A stretch of DNA of 64,000 nt from Williamsia herbipolensis. GTDB lineage: Bacteria > Actinomycetota > Actinomycetes > Mycobacteriales > Mycobacteriaceae. Under the pieces are notes generated by a model. The model saw only the letters and a program-made list of their open reading frames with translations. It was not told the origin of the DNA and did no database searches. Within the stretch, counting starts at the first letter, position 1, and each line of letters opens with the position of its first letter. A program made the position numbers and the translations under genes. Below are positions 1 through 9,510 of the stretch, piece by piece. Where the stretch lies: assembly GCF_000964005.1 (NCBI RefSeq), contig NZ_JXYP01000010.1, positions 153,048-217,047 on the forward strand, written 5' to 3'.

Positions 1-753
1 ATACGGGTGGAACGACAGGGCGTCGAACGTGCCCGTGGCGCCCGCGGCGTACATCTGCGAGACGAAGTCGACCGGGTTCAGGGTGTAGCCGCCCCAGGTG
101 ACCACCGAGCCCAGCACTCCGCCGATGACGACGGCCGAGGGGTTCGCCGCCTTGATCTTCGGGTAGGCGGCGGCGAGGAGCTTGGTGTACCCGACGGGGT
201 CGGGCGCAGGGGCGTAGCTGATGGCGCCGTTCGGCTCGTTCCAGACCTCGTAGGCGGAGATCGCCGAGGAGTAGCGCGATGCGAGCGTGCCCATGAAGGC
301 GCCGAGATCGGCGGGGGCGGTGGGCGGCTGATAGACGCTGGTGTTCGCGGGGCGAGCCCAGGTGGGCGTCGTGGTGACGACGGCGAGCACCCCCATCCCG
401 CGTGCCGCGGCGGCGTTGATCATGTTGTCGACGCCTCCCCACGTGTACTGGCCCTTGGTGGTCTCGACAGACGCCCACGGGACCACGAGTCGGACGTTGC
501 GGACCCCCAGTGCGGCGGTCTCGTCGAGATGCTTGGCCACCGCGGTCGGGTCGTTGTAGGAGAAGTAGAGATCGCTGTCGGCGATGCCGAGGGTCGTCGA
601 CGCGGCGGTGACGGTCGCGGTGTTCGTGATGACCGCCGGGGGATGAATGGTCGCCGATCCGAAGGCCATCACCCCGAGACCGAGTACCGCGATCAGTGCG
701 ATCGACAATGATCGAACAGTGTCGCGAAGAGAGACTTGTCGCGCGATTCGCAT
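1..753 (-). CDS. Secreted cellulase-type glycoside hydrolase, 5' part (runs off the window)
   Basis: The reading frame is open from the ATG at 753 to the window edge, giving the first 251 codons. The N-terminus has basic residues and then a hydrophobic stretch around residues 15-35, consistent with a signal peptide or anchor. A TIM-barrel glycosidase region follows with YEVWNEPN, the Asn-Glu-Pro acid/base motif of clan GH-A cellulases and xylosidases (GH5/GH39-like). A GGAG lies about 7 bases before the start. The catalytic nucleophile should lie beyond the window, so substrate and family cannot be fixed. The product is probably exported and acts on a cell-surface or environmental polysaccharide; that is family-based inference. 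Confidence 0.8.
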   Translation of the reverse strand, partial: MRIARQVSLRDTVRSLSIALIAVLGLGVMAFGSATIHPPAVITNTATVTAASTTLGIADSDLYFSYNDPTAVAKHLDETAALGVRNVRLVVPWASVETTKGQYTWGGVDNMINAAAARGMGVLAVVTTTPTWARPANTSVYQPPTAPADLGAFMGTLASRYSSAISAYEVWNEPNGAISYAPAPDPVGYTKLLAAAYPKIKAANPSAVVIGGVLGSVVTWGGYTLNPVDFVSQMYAAGATGTFDALSFHPY

Positions 754-1145
754 TTCTGGACTCCATTCCGGTGAACCCCCCGGAAGAATTCAAGTCAAAC
801 AAATCGCTGTGGCGAAAAGAAAGTGGTCCCGCCGAATTACATGCGTGTCATGCAGGTTATTCCGCGTGAAATGACAAGAATTTTGTACAGAATCAACCAT
901 CGTTGTTTCGGCATAACGCCAGATCAGAGGCGCGTAAGACGCGAACGCGAGACCGATATTCACCACAGTAAATGTGCGATACATAAACTTCTGAAATGGT
1001 GTCCGATTTCTTCCCGAAAGCCCCTACCGCTGTCGGATTCCAATCATCGCTATCGAATTCGGGAGACAGAACGAATGATCATTCATTCTGTGGTCAGGTC
1101 CGGTACGGACATGTCCGGACCCGGGCTCTCGCCGTCGGGTGCTGT
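754..1145. other. AT-richer intergenic region upstream of the glycosidase gene
   Basis: About 390 bases without a convincing gene. Bases 781-840 contain 28 G/C out of 60, far below the surrounding genes. It should carry the promoter of the minus-strand glycosidase gene and the 3' end of the regulator transcript. The one clear structural element is the 24-bp inverted repeat at 1067-1090, listed separately. Short open frames here have no protein-like content. Confidence 0.6.
1067..1090. promoter_or_regulatory. 24-bp near-perfect inverted repeat
   Basis: The sequence is symmetric around 1078/1079. Its core GAATGATCATTC (1073-1084) is a perfect 12-bp palindrome, extended by CAGAA and TTCTG arms with one mismatched pair (C1072/A1085). 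It lies downstream of the XRE gene stop and about 315 bases upstream of the glycosidase start. An operator for a TetR-like dimer or a symmetric terminator hairpin would both fit. No T-run follows it on the minus strand. Confidence 0.5.
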
Positions 1146-1676
1146 TCAGCTCCGCCCCGGCAGTCGCGGCGTGCGGATCACGACGACGGCCTCGGCGGGG
1201 CCGCGGGTGGCGTACCGGTGCGGGGTGTCGCTGCGCCAGGAGTGCGATTCGCCGGGGCCGAGGCGCGTGGTGTTCTCGAGGGGGCCGACCAGGAGATCTC
1301 CCGCGACCACGGTGAGGTGTTCGGTCACTCCGGTGACGTGGCCGGGTGAGGTGTGGTCGGCGTCGGCGGCGAACTCGAGCCGGAACACCTCGACGGCCGC
1401 GTCGACGAGTTCGCGGACGTCGAGGGTCACCGACGTCATGCCACCGCTCGCGGTGCGGATCGACGCCGCCGTCAACGCGGTCATCGGTACGCCGAGTGGT
1501 GTGCACAGTGCGTACAGCGTCTCGATGGTCGGATTGCGCCGCCCCGCCTCGAGGTCGGACAGCGAGCTCTTTCCCACCCCGGACCGTCGGGCCAGCTCCG
1601 ACAGACTCAGCCCGGCGCGTCCACGGAGCTCGCGCACGCGCTCACCCACCGTGGCCGAGATCGATGTCGGGTCCAT
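1146..1676 (-). CDS. XRE-family regulator with C-terminal cupin domain
   Basis: 176 residues. Residues 10-65 form an HTH_3/XRE domain (GLSLSELARRSGVGKSSLS), followed from about residue 95 by a small beta-rich cupin region containing GDLLVGPLENT and the LGPGESHSWRS segment. This is the usual layout of single-cupin XRE regulators that sense a small ligand. It is transcribed divergently from the BenE-type transporter, with 86 bases between the starts. Two abutting GTTC-N8-GAAC palindromes lie there, so it very likely controls both genes. The inducer is unknown; an aromatic acid such as benzoate is plausible from the neighbour. Confidence 0.85.
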   Translation of the reverse strand: MDPTSISATVGERVRELRGRAGLSLSELARRSGVGKSSLSDLEAGRRNPTIETLYALCTPLGVPMTALTAASIRTASGGMTSVTLDVRELVDAAVEVFRLEFAADADHTSPGHVTGVTEHLTVVAGDLLVGPLENTTRLGPGESHSWRSDTPHRYATRGPAEAVVVIRTPRLPGRS

Positions 1677-1708
1677 GGATCTCGACTCTAGGTGCCCGTG
1701 GCGCTATC

Positions 1709-1740
1709 GTTCCGTCAACAGAACGTTCTTTTTGCAGAAC
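1709..1740. promoter_or_regulatory. Twin operator GTTC-N8-GAAC x2 between regulator and transporter
   Basis: GTTC(1709-1712)-N8-GAAC(1721-1724) is followed immediately by GTTC(1725-1728)-N8-GAAC(1737-1740). Both units are 16 bases, both have CA before GAAC, and the junction AGAACGTTCT is itself a 10-bp palindrome. The pair sits between the divergent starts at 1676 and 1763. It looks like a tandem dimer-binding site for the XRE-cupin protein. Binding is inferred from position and symmetry only. Confidence 0.6.
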
Positions 1741-1762
1741 GAAGGCCCCGACGGGAGCATCG

Positions 1763-2977
1763 ATGCAGCGGGTGAGTCTGTCCGTGCCGATCGGCGCGGG
1801 CGTCGTGTGTGCGGTCGTCGGGTTCACCAGTTCCTTCGCGGTGGTGCTCACGGGGTTGCGCGCGGTGGGCGCGAGTCCGGCCCAGGCGGCGTCGGGACTC
1901 CTCGCGGCCTGTGTCCTGCAGGGCCTGGGGATGCTGGCCCTGGCGATCCGGTTCCGGATGCCCATCACGCTGGCGTGGTCGACACCCGGCGCGGCCCTGA
2001 TCGCCTCGACCGGCGTCGTCGAGGGAGGGTGGCCCGCCGCGGTCGGGGCATTCGTGGTCACCGGTGTGCTCATCGTCGCGACCGGTCTGTGGTCGGGGCT
2101 GTCGCGACTCATCGCACTCATCCCGGCCGCGGTGGCCCAGGCGATGCTGGCCGGGGTGCTGCTCCCGTTGTGCCTCGCGCCGGTGACGGCCCTGTCGCAC
2201 CACCCGTGGGCGATCGCGCCCATCCTGCTGGCGTGGGTGGTGCTGGTGCGGTTCTCACCCCGGTGGGCGGTGCCCGGCGCGTTCGCCGTCGCCGTGGTGG
2301 TGATCGTCGTCGACCTCGTCCGCTCCGAGGCGTCGATCGGCAGCGACCAGTTGCTGCCGCAGGTGGTGTGGACGACACCGCACCTCACGGTCGCGGCGGT
2401 GACCGGTATCGCGCTGCCGCTCTACATCGTGACCATGGCGGCGCAGAACATCCCCGGCGTCGCGGTGATGCGGACCTTCGACTACGAGGTGCCGTGGCGG
2501 CCGTCGATGGGTGTCACCGGCCTCACGACCGTGGTCGGTGCGGGTTTCGGCGTCCATGCGCTGAACCTCGCGGCCATCAGCGCCGCGCTCGCCGCATCTC
2601 CCGACGCCGATCCCGACCGCAACCGTCGATGGGTGGCCGCGGTGTCGGCCGGGGTGGCCTACCTGGTGATCGGTGCGGGCTCGGCGGCCGTCGCGACGCT
2701 GGTGGTGCTGGCCCCCGAGGGCACCATCCAGGCGGTCGCCGGTGTCGCGTTGCTCGCACCTCTGGCCGGTGCTCTGTCAGCGGCGGCCGGTGCCCCGGGT
2801 GACGGGGGACAACGGACCGCCGCCGTGGCGACGTTCGTCGTCGCCGCATCGGGAACGGCGTTCGCCGGTATCGGGTCGGCCTTCTGGGCGCTGCTCGTCG
2901 GCATCGGGGTCCACCTGCTGCTGCGGCCGCGACACGCGAACCGGCGGGAAGAGGTCAGCTCTCCAGACGCGCCCTGA
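1763..2977 (+). CDS. benE: BenE-family benzoate/proton symporter-like membrane protein
   Basis: 404 residues from the ATG at 1763, which has GGGAG about 6 bases upstream; the frame is open much further upstream but that part is not protein-like. The protein is nearly all hydrophobic with about 12 predicted membrane spans. It shows BenE-family features: a glycine-rich first span (GFTSSFAVVLTGLRAVGASPAQAASG), LYIVTMAAQNIPGVAV in the middle, and GVHALNLAAISAALAA. The family imports benzoate with protons in aromatic degraders, but no benzoate catabolic genes are in the window, so the substrate is tentative. The last 23 bases overlap the convergent PPOX gene. Confidence 0.85.
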   Translation: MQRVSLSVPIGAGVVCAVVGFTSSFAVVLTGLRAVGASPAQAASGLLAACVLQGLGMLALAIRFRMPITLAWSTPGAALIASTGVVEGGWPAAVGAFVVTGVLIVATGLWSGLSRLIALIPAAVAQAMLAGVLLPLCLAPVTALSHHPWAIAPILLAWVVLVRFSPRWAVPGAFAVAVVVIVVDLVRSEASIGSDQLLPQVVWTTPHLTVAAVTGIALPLYIVTMAAQNIPGVAVMRTFDYEVPWRPSMGVTGLTTVVGAGFGVHALNLAAISAALAASPDADPDRNRRWVAAVSAGVAYLVIGAGSAAVATLVVLAPEGTIQAVAGVALLAPLAGALSAAAGAPGDGGQRTAAVATFVVAASGTAFAGIGSAFWALLVGIGVHLLLRPRHANRREEVSSPDAP

Positions 2978-3590
2978 GGGAGTCGATCTCCTCCTGCATC
3001 GCCCGAAGCTGTTCGGCGTGGGCGACGTTGAGCTCCTTGACGTACTCGCGGTCGTACTGCGGGACGATGCTGCGGGAGCAGTTCCAGTCGAAGGCCTCGA
3101 TGTCGATGACGATCGACCGCTCGCTGCGCGCCGTCATCCGGCCGTCGGCCACGGTCATCAGCGTGGCGTGCAGATCCGGGTCGGCGGCGGCGTCGATCAC
3201 CTGGGCGCGCCCGTACAGCTTCAGCCGGGTGCGCATCGGGAAGTCGGCGACGAAGATCGCCACGCGGCCGTCGGTGTCGATGTTCGCCAACGACGTGAAC
3301 TGCGAGTTGCCGTGGTGATCGGCGAAACCGAAACGCGAGCCACCCAGGTGGTGGATGAAACCGCGGGGCCCGCTGCGGTACTGCACATAGGGCCACCCGG
3401 TCTCGGCGACCGTTCCGAGGTGGATCTGGAACGCGTCGGTCAGCATCGCTATCTCGCGGCCGGAGAGTTCCGGCGGCCCGTCGTCGCCACGCTCCATCTC
3501 CGAGCCGTAGGCGGTGTAGCTGCCCGTCGCGCGCTGTCGGGCGAGGGTGCGGGGCCCGAAGACGAGGTGGTGGTAGTGGTTGTTCGGCAC
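2955..3590 (-). CDS. Pyridoxamine 5'-phosphate oxidase-like (PPOX) flavin-binding protein
   Basis: 211 residues from a GTG. The central part (residues 45-165) matches the split-barrel PPOX fold: AFQIHLGTVAETGWPYVQYRSGPRGFIHHLGG, then a FADHHGNSQFTS segment and KLYGRAQVID. The C-terminal 40 residues are charged and helical, probably a short coiled coil. Such proteins bind FMN or F420 and reduce small molecules, but the substrate cannot be read from sequence. It converges on and overlaps the 3' end of benE by 23 bases and stands as a single gene. Confidence 0.8.
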   Translation of the reverse strand: MPNNHYHHLVFGPRTLARQRATGSYTAYGSEMERGDDGPPELSGREIAMLTDAFQIHLGTVAETGWPYVQYRSGPRGFIHHLGGSRFGFADHHGNSQFTSLANIDTDGRVAIFVADFPMRTRLKLYGRAQVIDAAADPDLHATLMTVADGRMTARSERSIVIDIEAFDWNCSRSIVPQYDREYVKELNVAHAEQLRAMQEEIDSLRARLES

Positions 3591-3613
3591 ACCGCTGAGG
3601 TTAGGCTCGCCCG

Positions 3614-4120
3614 ATGGCCGAGCATCAGTTGGAACCGATCGACGACGTCTCCTTCTTCCACCGGGCGCCGGTGGCCTACCGGTTCACCGTCGACCTCCCG
3701 GTGACGCCCGATGTCGCGTGGGCCGAGCTCACGCGCCAGAACACCCTGGACTGGTGTCGGATGATCAAGAAGGTGACGTTCACCTCGCCCGAGCCCCACG
3801 GTGTGGGGGCCACCCGCACCGCGGAACTCGCGCCCGGGTTCGTGAAGATCAACGAGCGCTTCTTCGTCTGGGAGGCCGACGCCGAGGCGGGCACCTACCG
3901 CAACGCGTTCACCGTCGTCTCGGCGAACGTCCCCGGACTGCGCCGCTTCGGCGAGCTGACCGAGGTGGTCCCCTCCGGACTCGGATCGCGGCTCACATGG
4001 GCCTTCGCCATCGAACCGGCGGGCCCACTGGCCAAGCTGCCGGGGCTGTCGGTCGTGAGCAAGCCCGCGCTGGGCACCTTCCGCGCCGACACGGTGAAGT
4101 ACTTCTCGAAGCTCGCCTGA
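3614..4120 (+). CDS. SRPBCC-family (START/Bet v 1-like) protein
   Basis: 168 residues. The order TVDLPVTPDVAWAELT, TFTSPEPHGVGATRTAEL, FVWEADAEAGTYRNAFTV and a final hydrophobic helix is that of polyketide-cyclase/SRPBCC proteins, which have a deep hydrophobic ligand pocket. No catalytic residues are diagnostic. It begins 23 bases from the start of the divergent PPOX gene, so the two probably share a promoter region. Function is otherwise unknown. Confidence 0.7.
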   Translation: MAEHQLEPIDDVSFFHRAPVAYRFTVDLPVTPDVAWAELTRQNTLDWCRMIKKVTFTSPEPHGVGATRTAELAPGFVKINERFFVWEADAEAGTYRNAFTVVSANVPGLRRFGELTEVVPSGLGSRLTWAFAIEPAGPLAKLPGLSVVSKPALGTFRADTVKYFSKLA

Positions 4121-4134
4121 GGAGCCGCGCCGGC

Positions 4135-5403
4135 TCAGTCGTCGTCGAGCAGGCGACTGTGCACCCGTCCGCGTCGGATGAGTGCCGCGGCGCCGAGCAG
4201 CGACGCGACCATCGAGCTCAGAAGGACTGCGGCCTTGGCCAGTTCGGCCTCGGCGGGCGGTAACGCGAGGTCGGCGATGAGCAGGCTCACCGTGAACCCG
4301 ATGCCACCGAGGATGGCCACCGCGAGAAGGTCGCGGACGAAGAACCCCTCGGGTTTGGCCGCCAGACGCAGCCGGATGCACAGCCAGCTCGTGCCGAAGA
4401 TCCCGATCGTCTTGCCGACCACGAGGCCCAGCATGATCCCGATCGCGATGCGGTCGGAGAACAGGTCGCCGACGATCGGGGCGCTGATCGGCACCCCGGC
4501 CGCGAACAGTGCGAACAGCGGCACGCAGATCGCCGCCGAGATCGGTTGGATGCGGTGCTCGAGCCGCGACCCCGGCGCACAGTCCTCGCCCGGGTCGGGT
4601 CGCACCCGGGTCAGCAGACCGAGCGCGACGCCGGCGATGGTCGCGTGGATGCCGGCGTTGTAGACCGCGACCCAGGTGATGATCGCCAACGGGATGTAGA
4701 CGAACCGGGTGGTGATGCGGCGCCGTTGGCACCACCAGTACAGCGCCATCGCCGCGGCGGCCACCGCCAGTGCGACGAGGTCGAGGGAGTCGGTGAAGAC
4801 CGCGGCGATGATCGCGATCGCGATGAGGTCGTCGACCACGGCGAGCGCGAGGAGGAACACCCGCGCGCTCGACGGGATCCGTGACCCGACCAAGGCCAGC
4901 ACGCCGAGGGCGAACGCGATGTCGGTGGCCGCGGGGATCGCCCAGGCCTTCTCGATTCCCGCTGTGCCCCAACCGATCGCGATGCAGATCACGATGGGGA
5001 CCACCACACCACCCACTGCTGCGAGCACCGGGAGGATCGCCTGTTTGAGGCTCGACAGCTCCCCGAGGACGATCTCGCGTTTCAGTTCGAGGCCCGCGAC
5101 GAAGAAGAACACCGCGAGCAGTCCCTCCTGCGCCCAGTGTCCGATGGTGAGGTCGAGCCCCAGGACATCGGTCCCGACGTGGGCGTCGCGTAACGACAGG
5201 TACGCATCGGCCCAGGGCGAGTTCGCCCAGATCAACGCGACGGCCGCCGCGCCGAGCAGGATCAGGCCGCCGAAGGTCTCGGTGCGCAGGTAGCGGGCGA
5301 AATCGCTCGGGGAGGGAGGGGAGAGGCGGGGCGCAGAGATGGCGGGAATCCTAACCGTTCGCGGGGTCGACGACACTGTTGCCGACCAGACTTCCCGGCG
5401 CAC
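4135..5403 (-). CDS. nhaA: Na+/H+ antiporter NhaA
   Basis: 422 residues from a GTG at 5403; the family usually begins near FARYLRTETFGG (about residue 36), so the first 30 residues are uncertain. About 11-12 membrane spans are visible. Diagnostic motifs are FFFVAGLELKREIVLGEL and the adjacent aspartates in ALAVVDDLIAIAII, the Na+/H+-binding pair of the family. It exchanges cytoplasmic Na+ for external protons and helps with alkaline and salt stress. It is divergent from the SulP gene, with 78 bases between starts. Confidence 0.95.
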   Translation of the reverse strand: MRREVWSATVSSTPRTVRIPAISAPRLSPPSPSDFARYLRTETFGGLILLGAAAVALIWANSPWADAYLSLRDAHVGTDVLGLDLTIGHWAQEGLLAVFFFVAGLELKREIVLGELSSLKQAILPVLAAVGGVVVPIVICIAIGWGTAGIEKAWAIPAATDIAFALGVLALVGSRIPSSARVFLLALAVVDDLIAIAIIAAVFTDSLDLVALAVAAAAMALYWWCQRRRITTRFVYIPLAIITWVAVYNAGIHATIAGVALGLLTRVRPDPGEDCAPGSRLEHRIQPISAAICVPLFALFAAGVPISAPIVGDLFSDRIAIGIMLGLVVGKTIGIFGTSWLCIRLRLAAKPEGFFVRDLLAVAILGGIGFTVSLLIADLALPPAEAELAKAAVLLSSMVASLLGAAALIRRGRVHSRLLDDD

Positions 5404-5451
5404 CTGTCGAGGATCTTAACGCGATCATGACGACAGCCGGGCATTCACACT

Positions 5452-5466
5452 CTCCCCTTCGGGGAG
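5452..5466 (+). other. Short hairpin just upstream of the SulP start
   Basis: CTCCCC-TTC-GGGGAG forms a 6-bp GC stem with a 3-base loop, ending 15 bases before the ATG at 5482. It could shape the 5' end of the mRNA or be chance in GC-rich DNA. Confidence 0.3.
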
Positions 5467-5481
5467 GGTAGGGTTCGCGCA

Positions 5482-6993
5482 ATGCCCACGTCGACCGTCT
5501 CCGATCCCGCCCGCGACCAGTCGGTGCTCGCCGCGCTGCGCTCGCCGTCGCGACTGCGCACCGAGGTCCTCGCCGGACTCGTCGTCGCGCTCGCGTTGAT
5601 CCCCGAGGCCATCTCGTTCTCGATCATCGCCGGCGTCGATCCGCGCGTCGGGCTGTTCGCGTCGTTCACCATGGCGGTGACCATCTCGATCGTGGGTGGC
5701 CGCCCCGCGATGATCTCCGCCGCGACCGGCGCGGTGGCCCTGGTGGTCGCACCCCTGGTCGCCGACCACGGTCTGGACTACCTGATCGCCGCGGTGATCC
5801 TCGCGGGTGTCGTACAGATCGTCCTCGCGCTGCTCGGTGTGGCGAAGCTGATGCGTTTCATCCCCCGCAGCGTGATGGTCGGGTTCGTGAACGCCCTGGC
5901 GATCCTCATCTTCATCGCGCAGCTCACGCACCTTTTCGGGGTGCCGTGGCTGGTCTACCCGATGGTCGCGGTCGGGCTCGCGATCATGGTGTTCCTGCCG
6001 CGACTGAACGCGATCGTCCCCGCTCCGCTGGTGGCGATCGTGCTGCTGACCGCGGCGACGGTGGCCTTCGGATGGAACCAGGTGCCGAACGTCGGCGACG
6101 AGGGTGACCTGCCCTCGAGCCTGCCCGCGTTCCTGATCCCCGACGTGCCCTTCACCTGGCACACGCTGTCGATCATCGCGCCGTACGCGGTGACCATGGC
6201 GATCGTCGGCCTGCTGGAATCGCTGATGACGGCGAAGTTCGTCGACGACATCACCGACACGCACTCCGACAAGACGCGGGAGAGCACCGGGCAGGGTGTG
6301 GCCAACATCGTCACCGGCTTCTTCGGCGGGCTCGGCGGCTGCGCGATGATCGGCCAGACGATGATCAACGTGAAGGTCTCCGGTGCCCGCACCCGCATAT
6401 CGACGTTCCTCGCCGGCGTCTTCCTGCTGATCCTCGTCGTCGGGCTCGGCGACATCGTCGCCCTGATACCCATGGCGGCGCTCGTCGCGGTGATGGTGAT
6501 GGTCTCGGTCGGCACCTTCGACTGGCACAGCATCACGCCGTCGACGCTGAAGCGGATGCCGAAGAGCGAGACCCTGGTGATGCTGCTGACCGTCGCCGTC
6601 ACCGTCCCGACGGGCAACCTCGCCTACGGCGTCGGCGCCGGGACCCTCACGGCCATGGTGCTCTTCGCCCGCCGTGTCGCTCACCTCACCGAGGTCGTCG
6701 ACGTGACCGGCCCCGACGCCGCCCCCGACACCCGCGTCTACGCGGTGCGCGGCGAGCTGTTCTTCGCCTCCAGCAACGACCTGATCTATCAGTTCGACTA
6801 CGTCGGCGATCCCGCGAACGTCGTGATCGATCTCGCCGACGCCCACATCTGGGACGCGTCCACGGTCGCGACCCTCGACGCCATCACCACCAGATACGCG
6901 GCGAAGGGCACCGATGTGACGATCGTCGGTCTCGACGCCGCAAGCGCACAGCGACATTCGCGGCTCACCGGCACGTTGAGCGGCGCCCACTGA
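5482..6993 (+). CDS. SulP-family anion transporter with STAS domain
   Basis: 503 residues. The N-terminal 400 hold the SulP transport domain: [26 protein letters not shown] in the first spans, [17 protein letters not shown], and [24 protein letters not shown]. The C-terminal 90 residues form a STAS domain ([19 protein letters not shown] ... [20 protein letters not shown]). The family moves sulfate, bicarbonate or other anions; the ion is not readable here. Its stop shares a base with the start of the MerR gene, so the two are co-transcribed. Confidence 0.9.
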   Translation: MPTSTVSDPARDQSVLAALRSPSRLRTEVLAGLVVALALIPEAISFSIIAGVDPRVGLFASFTMAVTISIVGGRPAMISAATGAVALVVAPLVADHGLDYLIAAVILAGVVQIVLALLGVAKLMRFIPRSVMVGFVNALAILIFIAQLTHLFGVPWLVYPMVAVGLAIMVFLPRLNAIVPAPLVAIVLLTAATVAFGWNQVPNVGDEGDLPSSLPAFLIPDVPFTWHTLSIIAPYAVTMAIVGLLESLMTAKFVDDITDTHSDKTRESTGQGVANIVTGFFGGLGGCAMIGQTMINVKVSGARTRISTFLAGVFLLILVVGLGDIVALIPMAALVAVMVMVSVGTFDWHSITPSTLKRMPKSETLVMLLTVAVTVPTGNLAYGVGAGTLTAMVLFARRVAHLTEVVDVTGPDAAPDTRVYAVRGELFFASSNDLIYQFDYVGDPANVVIDLADAHIWDASTVATLDAITTRYAAKGTDVTIVGLDAASAQRHSRLTGTLSGAH

Positions 6994-7379
6994 TGTCGGG
7001 GACGCACCTGCAGATCGGCGAGGTCGCCGACCGTACGGGACTGTCGATCAAGACCATTCGCCACTACGACGAGGTGGGTCTCGTCGCACCGTCGGCGCGG
7101 TCGGCCGGTGGCTTCCGGCTCTACACCGACGTCGACGTCGACCGACTGTTCGCGATCCGCCGCATGAAACCCCTCGGGTTCACCCTCGACGAGATGGGGG
7201 AGCTGTTGCGGTCGCTGGCCGTCCTCGACGACCCGGCGTCCACCGAGGCCGAGAGGGGCGTCGCGCGAACGTATCTCGCCGACTGTCACGCCCGGGCCAC
7301 GCAGGCGTGCGAGAAGTTGTCCACCCAGCTCGACTACGCCCGCGAACTCACCGCTCAACTCGCCGAACACGCCCCCTGA
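6993..7379 (+). CDS. MerR-family transcriptional regulator
   Basis: 128 residues. The N-terminal winged HTH is typical (QIGEVADRTGLSIKTIRHYDEVGLVAP, then FRLYTDVDVDRLFAIRRMKPLGFTLDE), followed by a helical dimerisation region with few cysteines, so a metal sensor of the classic type is unlikely. The ATG overlaps the TGA of the SulP gene (TGATG), which points to translational coupling and perhaps control of that transporter. Confidence 0.9.
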   Translation: MSGTHLQIGEVADRTGLSIKTIRHYDEVGLVAPSARSAGGFRLYTDVDVDRLFAIRRMKPLGFTLDEMGELLRSLAVLDDPASTEAERGVARTYLADCHARATQACEKLSTQLDYARELTAQLAEHAP

Positions 7380-7410
7380 CCCGATCCCGGGGGCGTGGAC
7401 GACGGCTGAG

Positions 7411-9384
<1,974 letters not shown>

Positions 9385-9510
9385 GGTGTGTCGATCACCT
9401 TTCTCTTCCACCGCGCAGGGGAGGTGACCCCGTCGTCGGTGCTCCTCGCGTCTTCCATGGTGAGGGTAGTCACGTTGGGATCGCGTTGCAGGCGGTGGTG
9501 ATGACCTGCG

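Noticed and set aside
823..2802. Long plus-strand frame across the XRE and benE region
   Set aside because: Composition is that of an off-frame translation; the XRE-cupin and BenE proteins explain the region.
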